42,698 nucleotides of DNA from Oscillospiraceae bacterium (GCA_030523195.1 JAUNJC010000004.1:1-42698); one strand, 5' to 3'; counted from the stretch's first letter, positions 35,404-42,698 are shown. The notes: a model not told the origin generated them from the letters alone. Made by a program: numbers and translations.

Positions 35404-35675
35404 AACGACAAAATCCAATAAAATCACCGACAGCCTACCGTCCCAATCATGTGATTTCTGTTGACTTACATGGTCTCACCGTTGCAGAAGCACGTGCAAA
35501 ACTGCGGCAAATCCTGCAAAGCTGTCCAGCATCTGTGACAGAAATCGAAGTCATCCACGGCTTTCACAATGGACAGGCACTACAAAAATTAGTACGGAAA
35601 GATTTTCAACACGCTCGTATTGCCGCTCGCAGCTTTGGACTGCAAGGCGGTATCACCAATTATATTTTGAAGTGA
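35400..35675 (+). CDS. Smr domain protein
   Basis: A 91-residue stand-alone Smr (MutS2 C-terminal) domain, with the two hallmark segments DLHGLTVAEA and VIHGFHNGQALQ. Smr domains are nucleases or nicking/RNA-cleaving modules, recently tied to ribosome-collision rescue in MutS2 and to mRNA cleavage in other proteins. The LDxH variant appears here as VDLHG. Start TTG at 35400 uses AAAGGAGG at 35382-35389 inside dusB. Whether it acts on DNA or RNA cannot be read here. Confidence 0.88.
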   Translation: MKRQNPIKSPTAYRPNHVISVDLHGLTVAEARAKLRQILQSCPASVTEIEVIHGFHNGQALQKLVRKDFQHARIAARSFGLQGGITNYILK

Positions 35676-35684
35676 GGGAATTCC

Positions 35685-36458
35685 ATGCACATTCGCACCT
35701 GTTGTTATTTTCTGCTGCTTATCCTCGAAGCCGGACTGTTTCTGGTATTTCTGGCTCCTGTTTTTCTGCACATTTTCAATATAGGAAATCTGTTTGGCAT
35801 GATCGTTCCCATTTTCTGTTTTCTGGCAACCCTGTTTCATCGGCCGCTGTTCCAGCTGCTGCAAACACTTTGGAGCAGAACAAGCGGAAAACTCCTGATC
35901 AGTATGCTGGCACTATTGCTGACAGCAGGCATTGGCTTTGCTGGATTTTGTTCTGTCCGCATGACACAATATTATCAAAATCCACCAGAAACACCCTGTA
36001 CTGTTGTGGTACTGGGCTGCAAGGTCAAAGGAACCATTCCCAGTTTGATGCTACAGCGGCGGCTGGAAGCTGCCGGTGCATATTTACAGGCAAATCCAGA
36101 AGTCTCATGCATTGTTTCCGGTGGAAAGGGAGAAGGAGAGGACATCTCCGAAGCACAGGCTATGCAGACTTACTTGCTAGCAAAAGGCATTTCAACAGAA
36201 CGAATTCTGTTAGAAGACCGCTCCACGGACACACAAGAAAATTTGCAATTCAGTAAAGAGATTCTAAATGAAAAAGGACTGCCGAACCGGATTACGATTG
36301 TAACAGACGGCTTTCATCAGTATCGAGCACATCGCATGGCAGAAGAAATGGGACTGGAAAGCTGGTCAGTAAGCGGAAAGACAAGACGCATTCTCATTCC
36401 AACTTACTGGGTACGGGAGTGGATGGCATTACTGGAACAGTTTTTAGGACTATCCTAA
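35685..36458 (+). CDS. YdcF/SanA/ElyC family (DUF218) membrane protein
   Basis: A 257-residue protein with about three N-terminal hydrophobic segments (residues 5-85), then the DUF218 domain: VVVLGCKVKG, SLMLQRRLEAAGAYL, CIVSGGKGEGEDISEAQAM, LLEDRSTDTQENLQFS and VTDGFHQYRAHRMA. Relatives such as ElyC and SanA affect envelope integrity and peptidoglycan or lipid carrier metabolism in Gram-negatives. The role in this organism is unknown. It ends the dusB operon, 9 nt after smr. Confidence 0.9.
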   Translation: MHIRTCCYFLLLILEAGLFLVFLAPVFLHIFNIGNLFGMIVPIFCFLATLFHRPLFQLLQTLWSRTSGKLLISMLALLLTAGIGFAGFCSVRMTQYYQNPPETPCTVVVLGCKVKGTIPSLMLQRRLEAAGAYLQANPEVSCIVSGGKGEGEDISEAQAMQTYLLAKGISTERILLEDRSTDTQENLQFSKEILNEKGLPNRITIVTDGFHQYRAHRMAEEMGLESWSVSGKTRRILIPTYWVREWMALLEQFLGLS

Positions 36459-36503
36459 TAAAATGCACGTCAAACAAACAATTTTCTACCATTAATAAAA
36501 AAC

Positions 36504-36538
36504 AACACCGCAGTCTCCTCTCGGAACACTGCGGTGTT
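36504..36538 (-). terminator. Terminator between the YdcF-like and cytidylate-kinase-like genes
   Basis: Perfect 11-bp stem (36504-36514 with 36528-36538), 13-nt loop. On the minus strand it is followed by GTTTTTTATT, a strong U-tract, so it ends the kinase-like transcript; the plus side (GTTTC) is weaker but may serve dusB-smr-ydcF. Confidence 0.85.
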
Positions 36539-36562
36539 TCTGTATTGATTTCTCAAAATGGT

Positions 36563-37177
36563 TTATCCGTAAATTGTCTTTTGTGCAGCAGATACAATGA
36601 TATCTGCACAAAGCGGAATGCCAAGTGCTCCGCTGTTCAGGCAAAGGGTATAATTTTCCTTATCATACCAATTTCCACCTGTATTAATGCTGTAGAAGGT
36701 TTCTCTTCTTCGATCGGATTTTCGCAATGTGGCTTCTGCTCTTCTCGGATCGACAGAATATTCTGATACTGCACGATTGACCCGTGACTCCTGATCTGCA
36801 TAAATAAAAGCACTCATGACATGTTCCATATCACGTAAAATATAACTTGCACATCGTCCTACAATAACACAGTCACTCTTTTCTGCCAGCTCTTTGATAA
36901 TATTCGTCTCAATAATGTATACCTTATCAGACAATGGCAAATTTTCTTGAATCGAACGAGTCGGATTGGAAGACAGCATTAAGGTATATAAAAAACTCTT
37001 CGGTGCTGCTTCTTCTGCACTTGCTAAATAATCTACGGACACTCCACATCGTTCTGATGCCATTTCCAAAATCTCACGATTGTAAAACGGAATACCGAGT
37101 TGTTTTGCAACCAGCTCTCCAACTTCCCGACCGCCGCTTGCATATTCTCTTTCAATTGTAATGATTCGATTGCTCAT
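36563..37177 (-). CDS. Cytidylate kinase-like family protein
   Basis: A 204-residue protein of the cytidylate-kinase-like family (PF13189 type): start IITIEREYASGGREVGELVAKQLGIPFYNREIL, later CVIVGRCASYIL and the lid-like SDRRRETFYSINTGGNWYD. A true Walker A GxxGxGK is replaced by EYASGGREVG, typical of this family, whose substrate is unknown. Start at 37177 is set by AGGAGG at 8-nt spacing; ATG at 37183 is too near. Its promoter lies 40 nt upstream. Confidence 0.88.
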   Translation of the reverse strand: MSNRIITIEREYASGGREVGELVAKQLGIPFYNREILEMASERCGVSVDYLASAEEAAPKSFLYTLMLSSNPTRSIQENLPLSDKVYIIETNIIKELAEKSDCVIVGRCASYILRDMEHVMSAFIYADQESRVNRAVSEYSVDPRRAEATLRKSDRRRETFYSINTGGNWYDKENYTLCLNSGALGIPLCADIIVSAAQKTIYG

Positions 37178-37214
37178 GTTCATGGCCTCCTTCTGCCGTT
37201 TTTTCTTCCGTTCC

Positions 37215-37223
37215 ATTATACCA
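37215..37223 (-). promoter_or_regulatory. Extended -10 promoter of the cytidylate-kinase-like gene
   Basis: TGGTATAAT on the minus strand, a consensus extended -10. No strong -35 at 17 nt. A perfect 10-bp palindrome with a 2-nt centre (37253-37274) lies about 33 nt upstream and might be an operator or a GH5 transcript hairpin. Confidence 0.6.
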
Positions 37224-37323
37224 TATTTTCTGTGCAAACGCTGTCATTCTTTGTAGATTTTTCAAAAAATCTACTTTTTTCACAACTATTCAAAAAATAT
37301 TTTGTGCAATATTTACACATTTC

Positions 37324-39483
37324 TCACAATACCTGCATCATTGCTTCTATAATAGACGGCGCATACCAAGTTAAATCTTTCCGGTTCAGCAAACCAAACT
37401 CTTTCTCTGTTCCGTTATCCCAGACGAAGCAAGTAATACCGTGTGATTTTGCACTCTTCACATAATATGCATAATAGTTTGCCCGTATGCTAGTATTATT
37501 CTTATTGACCGCACCGAACTCATCCAGCAACACAGGAACGCCCTTACTAATAAAGGTATCTTCAAGATATTGGAAATTACTATCCAGTTCCTGTTTATCT
37601 GCCTCACTGCCCCAATCGGAACGGTCATCCTCTGTTCCACAGAAATCCCACGGAGCATAGCTGTGAATAGAAACCGCAATGTGGTCATCATTCGGAATCT
37701 GAACCGCACTAACCGCTTCCTTGGTAATGGACTGTGCATGAGAAGTAACAATCAATGTCCGGTCAGCATTCAACCCACCAGATGCCCGAACAGTATCTAC
37801 AAATACTTGGAATAACTGGTTAATTACATCCCGTTCTTCTGCGGTACCGCCACTCCACTCTGTAGAAGAACCAATCACACGTGGTTCATTCATTCCTTCA
37901 AACACCAAATGATGATCATAATCTGCAAATCGTTCACTCAGCTGCTGCCAGATGGCGGTCAGCGTTTCTGTAACGGCTACCTGCTCGTTATAAGTCGGAT
38001 GCAGCCAAATGGCATCGTCGTGGTGAACATTCAGAATGACATACAAATTATCATCCATTGCATAATCCACCACTTGCTGTACTCTGTCCAAATAAGCCGT
38101 TTCAATCGCATGGTCAGCAGAAAGATGTTCCCCCCAGGTAACCGGAATCCGAATCGCATTAAATCCAGCCGCCTTGACCGTATCAATCATTGCTTTTGTC
38201 GTTTTCGGATTGCCCCAGCCGGTTTCATTATCGCTGCTTTTCGTATCGTAGCTATCCAGCGTATTGCCCAAATTCCAGCCAATTTTCATATCTGCCACAA
38301 TCTCAGAAGAAGTCATTTGGTTGACCTGTTCCGAAGAAACAGCAGCATTACCTTCCTGTTTCACCTCACCGGGTTCTGACTGATCAGATGCTGTTGTTTC
38401 CGTCTTAGTAGAAATTCCCGTGCTGTTGCTGTAACGAACGGAGACCTTGTTCAACGTAACCTGTGCCTGATTGCTCCACCAGTAACCTAGCATCACTTCC
38501 CCATCTGCATCCAGATACTCTTTAATTTCATCTGGTACAATCCATGTCAGGGAAACACTGGATTCCTGTGTAAAGACCACCACATTGCTGGTCTGATACC
38601 AGTTCTCATCTGTTTCTGCTGGACAGCCACTCTTCAGGGAAACACCGAACGCACCAGTAAACTTGCCCAATGCCCCGCCACTGCTGACATCAAATGTCAC
38701 CGTTTGCAGCCTATCTTCTTTCCCAATCAAATCAGAAAGTGGAATTTTGACGGTATTGATCGCCTCGCTGTCAGAGCTCAATGTTTTATTGTATAACATC
38801 GCCGCCGGACTGGTTTCTGCTGTGCCATCTACCGGAACTTCTGCGGTTCTGGTATAGGTGCAGACAATGCTGCTCAGCTTGACCTGCTGCAATTCACTCC
38901 ACCAGTAACCAATCAATACTTCCCCATCGACATCCACATCCGCTGCTACATCCGTTGGCACATTCCATGTGATTTCTGCATATGCACCATTGACACGCTG
39001 CTCAAAATCATCCGATTGATACCACTCCTCATCGGTTGCAGTGGAACTGCCTTCCTTAACAGAAATCCCACAGCCGCCTTTATAATTTACCATGTCCGAT
39101 GTTCCATCCGGTGCATAAAAAATAAAGGTAAAAGATTGAATCACATCACCAGCCTGTATAAAATCTTCCAAATCATGTTTATAGGTATTTTCCCCATCTC
39201 TGTCCAGCAGGATGTTCAAATCTGTCACTTCTGCCCCCAATGTACTCGAAACCGTCTCCATCGGGCTGACATGTGTGGTGGTGGTTTCAACAACTTCCGT
39301 TGTTTCTATCGCAGTAGTTTCGACTTCTGTTTTTCCCTCTGTCTGTGCTTCTGTTGCAGCAGTCGTGGAAACAGAAGCAATAGGACTGCTTTCTTCGTTC
39401 TTACTGCACCCAGAAAATGTGGTTACTGCCAACAAACCTGCCAGCAAACAGGAAATGATTTGTTTTCCTTGATGGTTTCGCAT
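37324..39483 (-). CDS. GH5 family cellulase-type lipoprotein with two tandem N-terminal modules
   Basis: A 719-residue exported enzyme: lipobox FSGC (Cys26), Thr/Glu-rich linker (about 30-75), two homologous beta-rich modules (about 80-212 and 228-352, each with a TDE-WYQ segment, a C-terminal GYWWS segment, and strands ending in TYT or RYS), a Ser/Thr/Glu linker, and a GH5 catalytic domain (about 385-719). The domain begins KIGWNLGNTLDSYD; acid/base E533 is in NEPR and nucleophile E655 in DEFGA; HSYAPWDF precedes it. GH5 of this type (GH5_4-like) cleaves beta-1,4-glucans and xyloglucan. The modules resemble ruminococcal carbohydrate-binding modules (CBM80/DUF5620-like), a tentative assignment. 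No dockerin. Confidence 0.9.
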   Translation of the reverse strand: MRNHQGKQIISCLLAGLLAVTTFSGCSKNEESSPIASVSTTAATEAQTEGKTEVETTAIETTEVVETTTTHVSPMETVSSTLGAEVTDLNILLDRDGENTYKHDLEDFIQAGDVIQSFTFIFYAPDGTSDMVNYKGGCGISVKEGSSTATDEEWYQSDDFEQRVNGAYAEITWNVPTDVAADVDVDGEVLIGYWWSELQQVKLSSIVCTYTRTAEVPVDGTAETSPAAMLYNKTLSSDSEAINTVKIPLSDLIGKEDRLQTVTFDVSSGGALGKFTGAFGVSLKSGCPAETDENWYQTSNVVVFTQESSVSLTWIVPDEIKEYLDADGEVMLGYWWSNQAQVTLNKVSVRYSNSTGISTKTETTASDQSEPGEVKQEGNAAVSSEQVNQMTSSEIVADMKIGWNLGNTLDSYDTKSSDNETGWGNPKTTKAMIDTVKAAGFNAIRIPVTWGEHLSADHAIETAYLDRVQQVVDYAMDDNLYVILNVHHDDAIWLHPTYNEQVAVTETLTAIWQQLSERFADYDHHLVFEGMNEPRVIGSSTEWSGGTAEERDVINQLFQVFVDTVRASGGLNADRTLIVTSHAQSITKEAVSAVQIPNDDHIAVSIHSYAPWDFCGTEDDRSDWGSEADKQELDSNFQYLEDTFISKGVPVLLDEFGAVNKNNTSIRANYYAYYVKSAKSHGITCFVWDNGTEKEFGLLNRKDLTWYAPSIIEAMMQVL

Positions 39484-39504
39484 ATGATCTCTTCCTTTCT
39501 TTGA

Positions 39505-39990
39505 TTAAGACGCACTTGTCTGTGAGTCCGATTCCCGTTTTTTAAAGACAAATAATTTACTAAATGCATAGTTTACTAACAGAATGATCACCTGTGCTGC
39601 AATGGTCACAAGATATTTATTCCATCCAAGAATACTAATCCCCAACACACTAATGCCCCAGTCTAAAAAGAAAGAAGCGCCTCTTGCCGCATAAAAAGAG
39701 AAAAATTCTGTCCAAAATGCTTTTTTTGTCCGTGTTTTACTCTGAAAGACATACTTTTTATTTGTAAAAAATGCAAATGTCACTGCACAAATCCAAGAGA
39801 ATGCTGTACAGAAAGTAACAGAGAGTTTTCCCTCTCCTAAAAAATACATCGGCACCAATTTGGTCACCATGGAAACCACCGTGGTCAAAGCCCCATAAAA
39901 GCAGTATAGCAACCCCTTTTCATATTTAAAATAAATCTTCTGAATGGGCTTTGGCATGTGTTTTACCAACCATAAAATCAACTGATTCAT
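39505..39990 (-). CDS. GtrA family membrane protein
   Basis: A 161-residue protein with four transmembrane helices, fitting the GtrA/DPMS_TM family by YCFYGALTTVVSMV, AFFTNKKYVFQSK and the C-terminal NYAFSKLFVFKKR. GtrA proteins are thought to flip or handle lipid-linked sugars. It sits 21 nt upstream of the GH5 gene on the same strand, so they are co-transcribed even though no direct functional link is known. The ATG follows AAAGGCGGG. Confidence 0.9.
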   Translation of the reverse strand: MNQLILWLVKHMPKPIQKIYFKYEKGLLYCFYGALTTVVSMVTKLVPMYFLGEGKLSVTFCTAFSWICAVTFAFFTNKKYVFQSKTRTKKAFWTEFFSFYAARGASFFLDWGISVLGISILGWNKYLVTIAAQVIILLVNYAFSKLFVFKKRESDSQTSAS

Positions 39991-40043
39991 AAAATTTGTT
40001 TCCCGCCTTTCTAAAAATTTTAATATTTTTTCTATCTTTTGCC

Positions 40044-40072
40044 TTGCTTATTTGCAGAAAATGTGGTACGAT
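40044..40072 (+). promoter_or_regulatory. Promoter of the CNNM/CorC-type gene
   Basis: TTGCTT (40044-40049), 17-nt spacer, TACGAT (40067-40072). Both hexamers are one or two bases from consensus. The leader is about 30 nt. Confidence 0.6.
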
Positions 40073-40108
40073 ATTGTCATATATTTTATCAAAAATACGG
40101 AGGATATT

Positions 40109-41353
40109 ATGATTGTCATTTTACTGATCCTGCTGGTACTATCCGGTCTGTTTTCTAGTTCGGAAACCGCATTTGCCAGCGTTAACAAAATCCGACTCAA
40201 AGCAATGGCAGACCAAGGAGACAAGCGTGCGGAAACAGCCCTCAGAGTTTCAGAACACTATGAAGACGCTCTAACCGCCATTCTAGTTGGCAACAATATT
40301 GCTAACATCGGCTCTTCTTCTTTGGCAACTGTCCTATTTACGCAATGGGTTGGCGATATCGGTCCTGCTGTGGCAACTGTTGTCATGACAATTTTGGTGT
40401 TGACCTTCTGCGAAGTCCTGCCAAAGTCTTACGCAAAATCCCATGCAGAATCACTGGCACTGCATTTTGCTACCGTTCTGTCCGGTTTTACAAAACTCAT
40501 GACACCATTTGTCAAAATTTTTGACTTAATGTCCAAGGCATTCCGCCCCAAAACAGAATCCCCTAGTGTCACAGAAGACGAACTGAAATATATCATTGAT
40601 GAAATTGAAGAAGAAGGCGTACTAGAGGAACAGGAAAGCGATTTAGTTCTGTCTGCTCTGCAATTTGACGAAACGACAGTCAATGACATTCTGATTCCAA
40701 GAGTCAAAATTGTCGGTGTTTCCAGCGAAGCCACGATGGAAGAGATCTGCGAGATGTTCCTGCACAGCCATTTTTCCCGTTTTCCGGTCTATGAAAAGAG
40801 CATGGACAACATCATTGGCATGATTACCAGCCGAGATTTTTTCCGTCTGGAACATGGTATGTTCCACTCGGTTTCTGAGATCTTACAGGATGTCATCTAT
40901 ATTCCTGCTGCCAAACCCATCAGCGACAGTCTGAAAGAAATGCAGCGTTCCAAAACACATATGGCAGTCATCGTAGACCAATATGGCGGTACCAAAGGCA
41001 TTGTAACACTGGAGGACATTATTGAAGAACTGGTCGGCGATATCTATGATGAGAGCGATGAAATTGTACATGAATTTGTCCGCACCGAACCACACTGCTA
41101 CACCATTGTCGGAACATTCAGTATCAGCGATATGCGAGATGCACTAGATGAAGCAGATATTCCAACACAGATGCCAGAGGCAGCCTCTACTTCCGTGGGG
41201 GGCTGGGTAACAGAACTGCTTGGACATATTCCAGAAGTCGGAGAGACGGTACAGGTAGAAACCTTCCTGTTTAAAGTACTGGAAACGGACAACCAATCTG
41301 TTACAAAAATTGCCCTGCAAGTCCTGCCTATCGATGAACCAGAACATACATAA
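40109..41353 (+). CDS. CNNM/CorC-type (hemolysin family) membrane protein with CBS domains
   Basis: A 414-residue protein: N-terminal DUF21/CNNM transmembrane domain (about 1-150; SSSETAFASVNKIRLKAMA and VGNNIANIGSSSLAT), a CBS pair (about 195-320; DILIPRVKI, FPVYEKSMDNIIGMI, VIVDQYGGTKGIVTLEDIIEELVGDI), and a C-terminal CorC_HlyC domain. CNNM/CorC proteins are Mg2+ or Na+-coupled divalent cation transporters. ATG at 40109 follows CGGAGG; the longer frame has no site. It is convergent with corA, sharing a terminator. Confidence 0.93.
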   Translation: MIVILLILLVLSGLFSSSETAFASVNKIRLKAMADQGDKRAETALRVSEHYEDALTAILVGNNIANIGSSSLATVLFTQWVGDIGPAVATVVMTILVLTFCEVLPKSYAKSHAESLALHFATVLSGFTKLMTPFVKIFDLMSKAFRPKTESPSVTEDELKYIIDEIEEEGVLEEQESDLVLSALQFDETTVNDILIPRVKIVGVSSEATMEEICEMFLHSHFSRFPVYEKSMDNIIGMITSRDFFRLEHGMFHSVSEILQDVIYIPAAKPISDSLKEMQRSKTHMAVIVDQYGGTKGIVTLEDIIEELVGDIYDESDEIVHEFVRTEPHCYTIVGTFSISDMRDALDEADIPTQMPEAASTSVGGWVTELLGHIPEVGETVQVETFLFKVLETDNQSVTKIALQVLPIDEPEHT

Positions 41354-41387
41354 ACAACGTGCCATCTCCCTTTTCTAACACAAACAG

Positions 41388-41430
41388 AACAGGCTTCCGC
41401 CAATATAGCGGCTGCCTGTTTTCTTATTTT
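41388..41430 (+). terminator. Terminator of the CNNM gene (shared with corA)
   Basis: AACAGGC (41388-41394) pairs with GCCTGTT (41414-41420) and inner CCGC with GCGG (41397-41400 with 41408-41411), then TTCTTATTTTTTC. The U-tract overlaps the corA stop region, so the two convergent genes nearly touch. Confidence 0.8.
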
Positions 41431-42353
41431 TTCTTGTATTTCAATAAAATAAAAGCCGTCAATACCGTGGCTGCAATCGCAATTCCTGTCGGAAACCAAG
41501 TATGTTCTGCAAAAGGTAAATCCAATGTATTCATCCCATAAAAACTAAATACCATCGTAGGAATTGCCAAAATAATGGTAACGATAGTCAACTGCCACAT
41601 GACAATATTGACATTATTAGAAATCACAGAACTGCAAGCATCTACCATATTTGCAAGAATGCTGGAATAAATACTCGCCATTTCCTCTGCCTGTTTCAGC
41701 TCAATCAAAACATCCTCCAGCAAATCCTGATCATCCTCATAAAGTTTAATCAACTTGCCACGTAAAATCTTATTCATGGTGGCATCATTTGCTTTGAGAG
41801 AAGTAGAAAAATAGACCAATGATTTTTCCAGTTCCATCATTTGCAGCAACTGCTTATTTTTCACCGCTTTGTGCAATTCCCGTTCCAATGCATTCGATGC
41901 CTTGTCGATTTGTTTCAGGTAAACCAGATAAGTGGATGTCAATTGCATAATCAAACGCAACACGAATTGTGTCCGAAAACTGGTCTGCACATTCCGCAGC
42001 CGGCCATCCACAATATCTTCTAACACCTTATTCTCTCGCAGAGAAATCGTAAACACCAATTGATCTTTGATGATAATACTCATTGGCATCGTATAAAAAA
42101 CAATCGTATCATTTTTCTGAATTTCAGAAACAGCAGTGTCTACAATGATCAGTGTTTGGGTATCTTCCCGTTCTACACGTGAAGACTCCTCTTCATCCAA
42201 TGCGGATTTAATAAAATCGCTGTCCAAACCAAAGTGTTCTATTAGCATTTTTCGTTCCTGTGCCGTTGGGTCAATCACAGAAACCCAGCAGCCAGCTTCC
42301 GGTGCATTGCATGCGATCAAATGGTTTTGTATGGTTTTGTAGTAGGAAATCAA
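41424..42353 (-). CDS. corA: CorA family Mg2+ transporter
   Basis: Pentameric Mg2+ channel (309 residues): N-terminal soluble domain, long helix (about 130-245), and two C-terminal transmembrane helices with the selectivity motif Y-G-M-N (about 272-275) in FYGMNTLDLPFAEHTWFP. Short basic tail KYKKK. The start TTG at 42353 (MISYYKTIQN) fits relatives, which begin ISYYKT; an in-frame TTG at 42374 would add seven residues. The ribosome binding site is the weak AAAGGCGGG. The mRNA has a leader of about 150 nt with an upstream ORF, suggesting regulation. Confidence 0.93.
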   Translation of the reverse strand: MISYYKTIQNHLIACNAPEAGCWVSVIDPTAQERKMLIEHFGLDSDFIKSALDEEESSRVEREDTQTLIIVDTAVSEIQKNDTIVFYTMPMSIIIKDQLVFTISLRENKVLEDIVDGRLRNVQTSFRTQFVLRLIMQLTSTYLVYLKQIDKASNALERELHKAVKNKQLLQMMELEKSLVYFSTSLKANDATMNKILRGKLIKLYEDDQDLLEDVLIELKQAEEMASIYSSILANMVDACSSVISNNVNIVMWQLTIVTIILAIPTMVFSFYGMNTLDLPFAEHTWFPTGIAIAATVLTAFILLKYKKK

Positions 42354-42369
42354 ACTTGTCCCGCCTTTC

Positions 42370-42408
42370 TGCAAAGACGAAACTCATACTGCGTGCTCCC
42401 TCTTTGCA
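42370..42408 (-). promoter_or_regulatory. Hairpin between the leader peptide and corA
   Basis: On the minus strand TGCAAAGA (42401-42408) pairs exactly with TCTTTGCA (42370-42377) across 23 nt. It starts 4 nt after the leader-peptide stop and ends just before the corA AAAGGCGGG. A ribosome stalled in the leader could change whether it forms. There is no U-tract, so it would act on translation initiation or Rho access rather than as an intrinsic terminator. Confidence 0.5.
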
Positions 42409-42411
42409 ATG

Positions 42412-42459
42412 TTATTTTGGTATTAAAACCCATCGTCGGGGATAGGGATCCGCTCGCAT
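42412..42459 (-). CDS. corA leader peptide (MgtL-like)
   Basis: A 15-codon ORF, MRADPYPRRWVLIPK, with a full GGAGG exactly 7 nt before the ATG, located between the corA promoter and the corA start. It is translated in isolation from corA (59 nt from its stop to the TTG). The D-P-x-P-R-R layout resembles the Salmonella/E. coli MgtL peptide ([17 protein letters not shown]), which controls mgtA by proline-codon-dependent translation at changing Mg2+. Here it stands before another Mg2+ transporter gene. Translation is supported by the site; the sensing role is inferred from similarity and context. It could still be chance. Confidence 0.62.
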   Translation of the reverse strand: MRADPYPRRWVLIPK

Positions 42460-42508
42460 ACGTTTTCCTCCATTCTATTTTTTGATTAGGGCTGACAACA
42501 CCCTTTTT

Positions 42509-42537
42509 ATTATAGCAAATTTCTACTGAAATAGCAA
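42509..42537 (-). promoter_or_regulatory. corA promoter
   Basis: On the minus strand TTGCTA (42532-42537), exactly 17 nt, TATAAT (42509-42514), with TGC before the -10 (extended -10). It sets the transcription start near 42502, giving a corA leader of about 150 nt. Confidence 0.88.
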
Positions 42538-42582
42538 GGGCGGAATTTGTTTTTTTACGGAAATCAATTTTCGGATTTTTTT

Positions 42583-42627
42583 GGAAAACTTGTCCGAATT
42601 GTCCAGCAAATTCGCTACGCTGTCTGC
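42583..42627. repeat. Dispersed intergenic repeat, copy 2
   Basis: Matches copy 1 (30907-30950) at about 38 of 44 aligned positions, in the same orientation. The remaining sequence from here to the window end (42628-42698) has no recognisable gene or element; the open frame on the minus strand across this region runs through the repeat and the corA leader and is not coding. Confidence 0.65.
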
Positions 42628-42698
42628 TTGTAATCGCTGTCCTCCCTTCTGTACGTGATACCAATTTACAATCTCTTTCTCCTAAATTTCACATTGTC

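Noticed and set aside
42271..42387. A second upstream frame in the corA leader (38 codons, start MSFVFAERR) overlapping the corA start
   Set aside because: It has a moderate GAGGG site, but the start lies inside the hairpin and the frame is formed largely by corA bases read out of frame. It could be real overlapping translation but there is less support than for the 15-codon ORF.
42354..42508. M-box or other Mg2+ riboswitch in the corA leader
   Set aside because: The leader of about 150 nt lacks the multi-helix conserved M-box core and a terminator; the upstream ORF explains the leader better.
42350..42664. A 104-codon minus-strand open frame upstream of corA
   Set aside because: It runs through the dispersed repeat, the promoter and the corA leader, has no ribosome binding site and no family resemblance; the same bases are explained by regulatory elements.

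Overview
The window looks like chromosomal DNA of a spore-forming Bacillota of the class Clostridia, most likely an Oscillospiraceae/Ruminococcus-type gut anaerobe. The evidence is a complete gerA-type germination operon, spoVG, the zapA-U32 peptidase pair, a GTP-dependent PEP carboxykinase, a ferredoxin-nitroreductase, strong AGGAGG ribosome binding sites, TTG/GTG starts, and a secreted GH5 cellulase-type enzyme with the WNLGNTLD signature. The genus is an inference. I see no rRNA, tRNA, CRISPR array, insertion sequence or prophage.

Layout. 1-5.6 kb: end of a NUDIX hydrolase, spoVG (minus), murC, then the tight run zapA-U32 peptidase-dut. 5.7-11.4 kb: cell-shape block of a DUF4321-like membrane protein, mreB-mreC-mreD and a class B PBP (PBP2), followed by mgsA with its own promoter. 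11.5-14.6 kb: hisS-aspS behind an intrinsic-terminator-like hairpin. 14.7-19.3 kb (minus): a redox-flavoured operon (4Fe-4S nitroreductase, flavodoxin-type reductase, unknown protein, aldo/keto reductase, histidine phosphatase) ending in a membrane-anchored M23 peptidase. 19.4-20.8 kb (minus): a CapA-family protein with a long leader. 21.2-24.7 kb (plus): gerAA-gerAB-gerAC behind a sigma-G-type promoter. 24.9-26.8 kb (minus): pckG with a near-perfect sigma-A promoter. 27.0-30.8 kb (minus): acetyltransferase, Dabb protein, acetyltransferase, a TPR/PD-(D/E)XK nuclease-like fusion, and tsaD. 31.1-34.1 kb (minus): polA-rimI. 34.4-36.5 kb (plus): dusB, an Smr-domain protein, a YdcF-like protein. 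36.6-40.0 kb (minus): a cytidylate-kinase-like gene and gtrA-GH5. 40.1-42.7 kb: convergent CNNM/CorC-type protein and corA, both linked to Mg2+ or divalent cation transport.

Most striking observation. The corA mRNA appears to carry a leader of about 150 nt encoding a 15-residue peptide, MRADPYPRRWVLIPK, with a better Shine-Dalgarno than corA itself. A hairpin and the corA start follow it. The peptide's D-P-x-P...R-R layout resembles the enterobacterial MgtL leader peptide that senses Mg2+ through proline-dependent translation. This suggests an MgtL-like Mg2+ control element in a Gram-positive corA gene. The resemblance is read by eye; the regulatory role is inference.

Other points of note are the TPR-nuclease fusion, a second leader-ORF candidate upstream of capA, a dispersed repeat present twice (30.9 and 42.6 kb), the GH5 lipoprotein with two tandem modules, and a shape operon without the min and rodA genes often found next to it in Clostridia.
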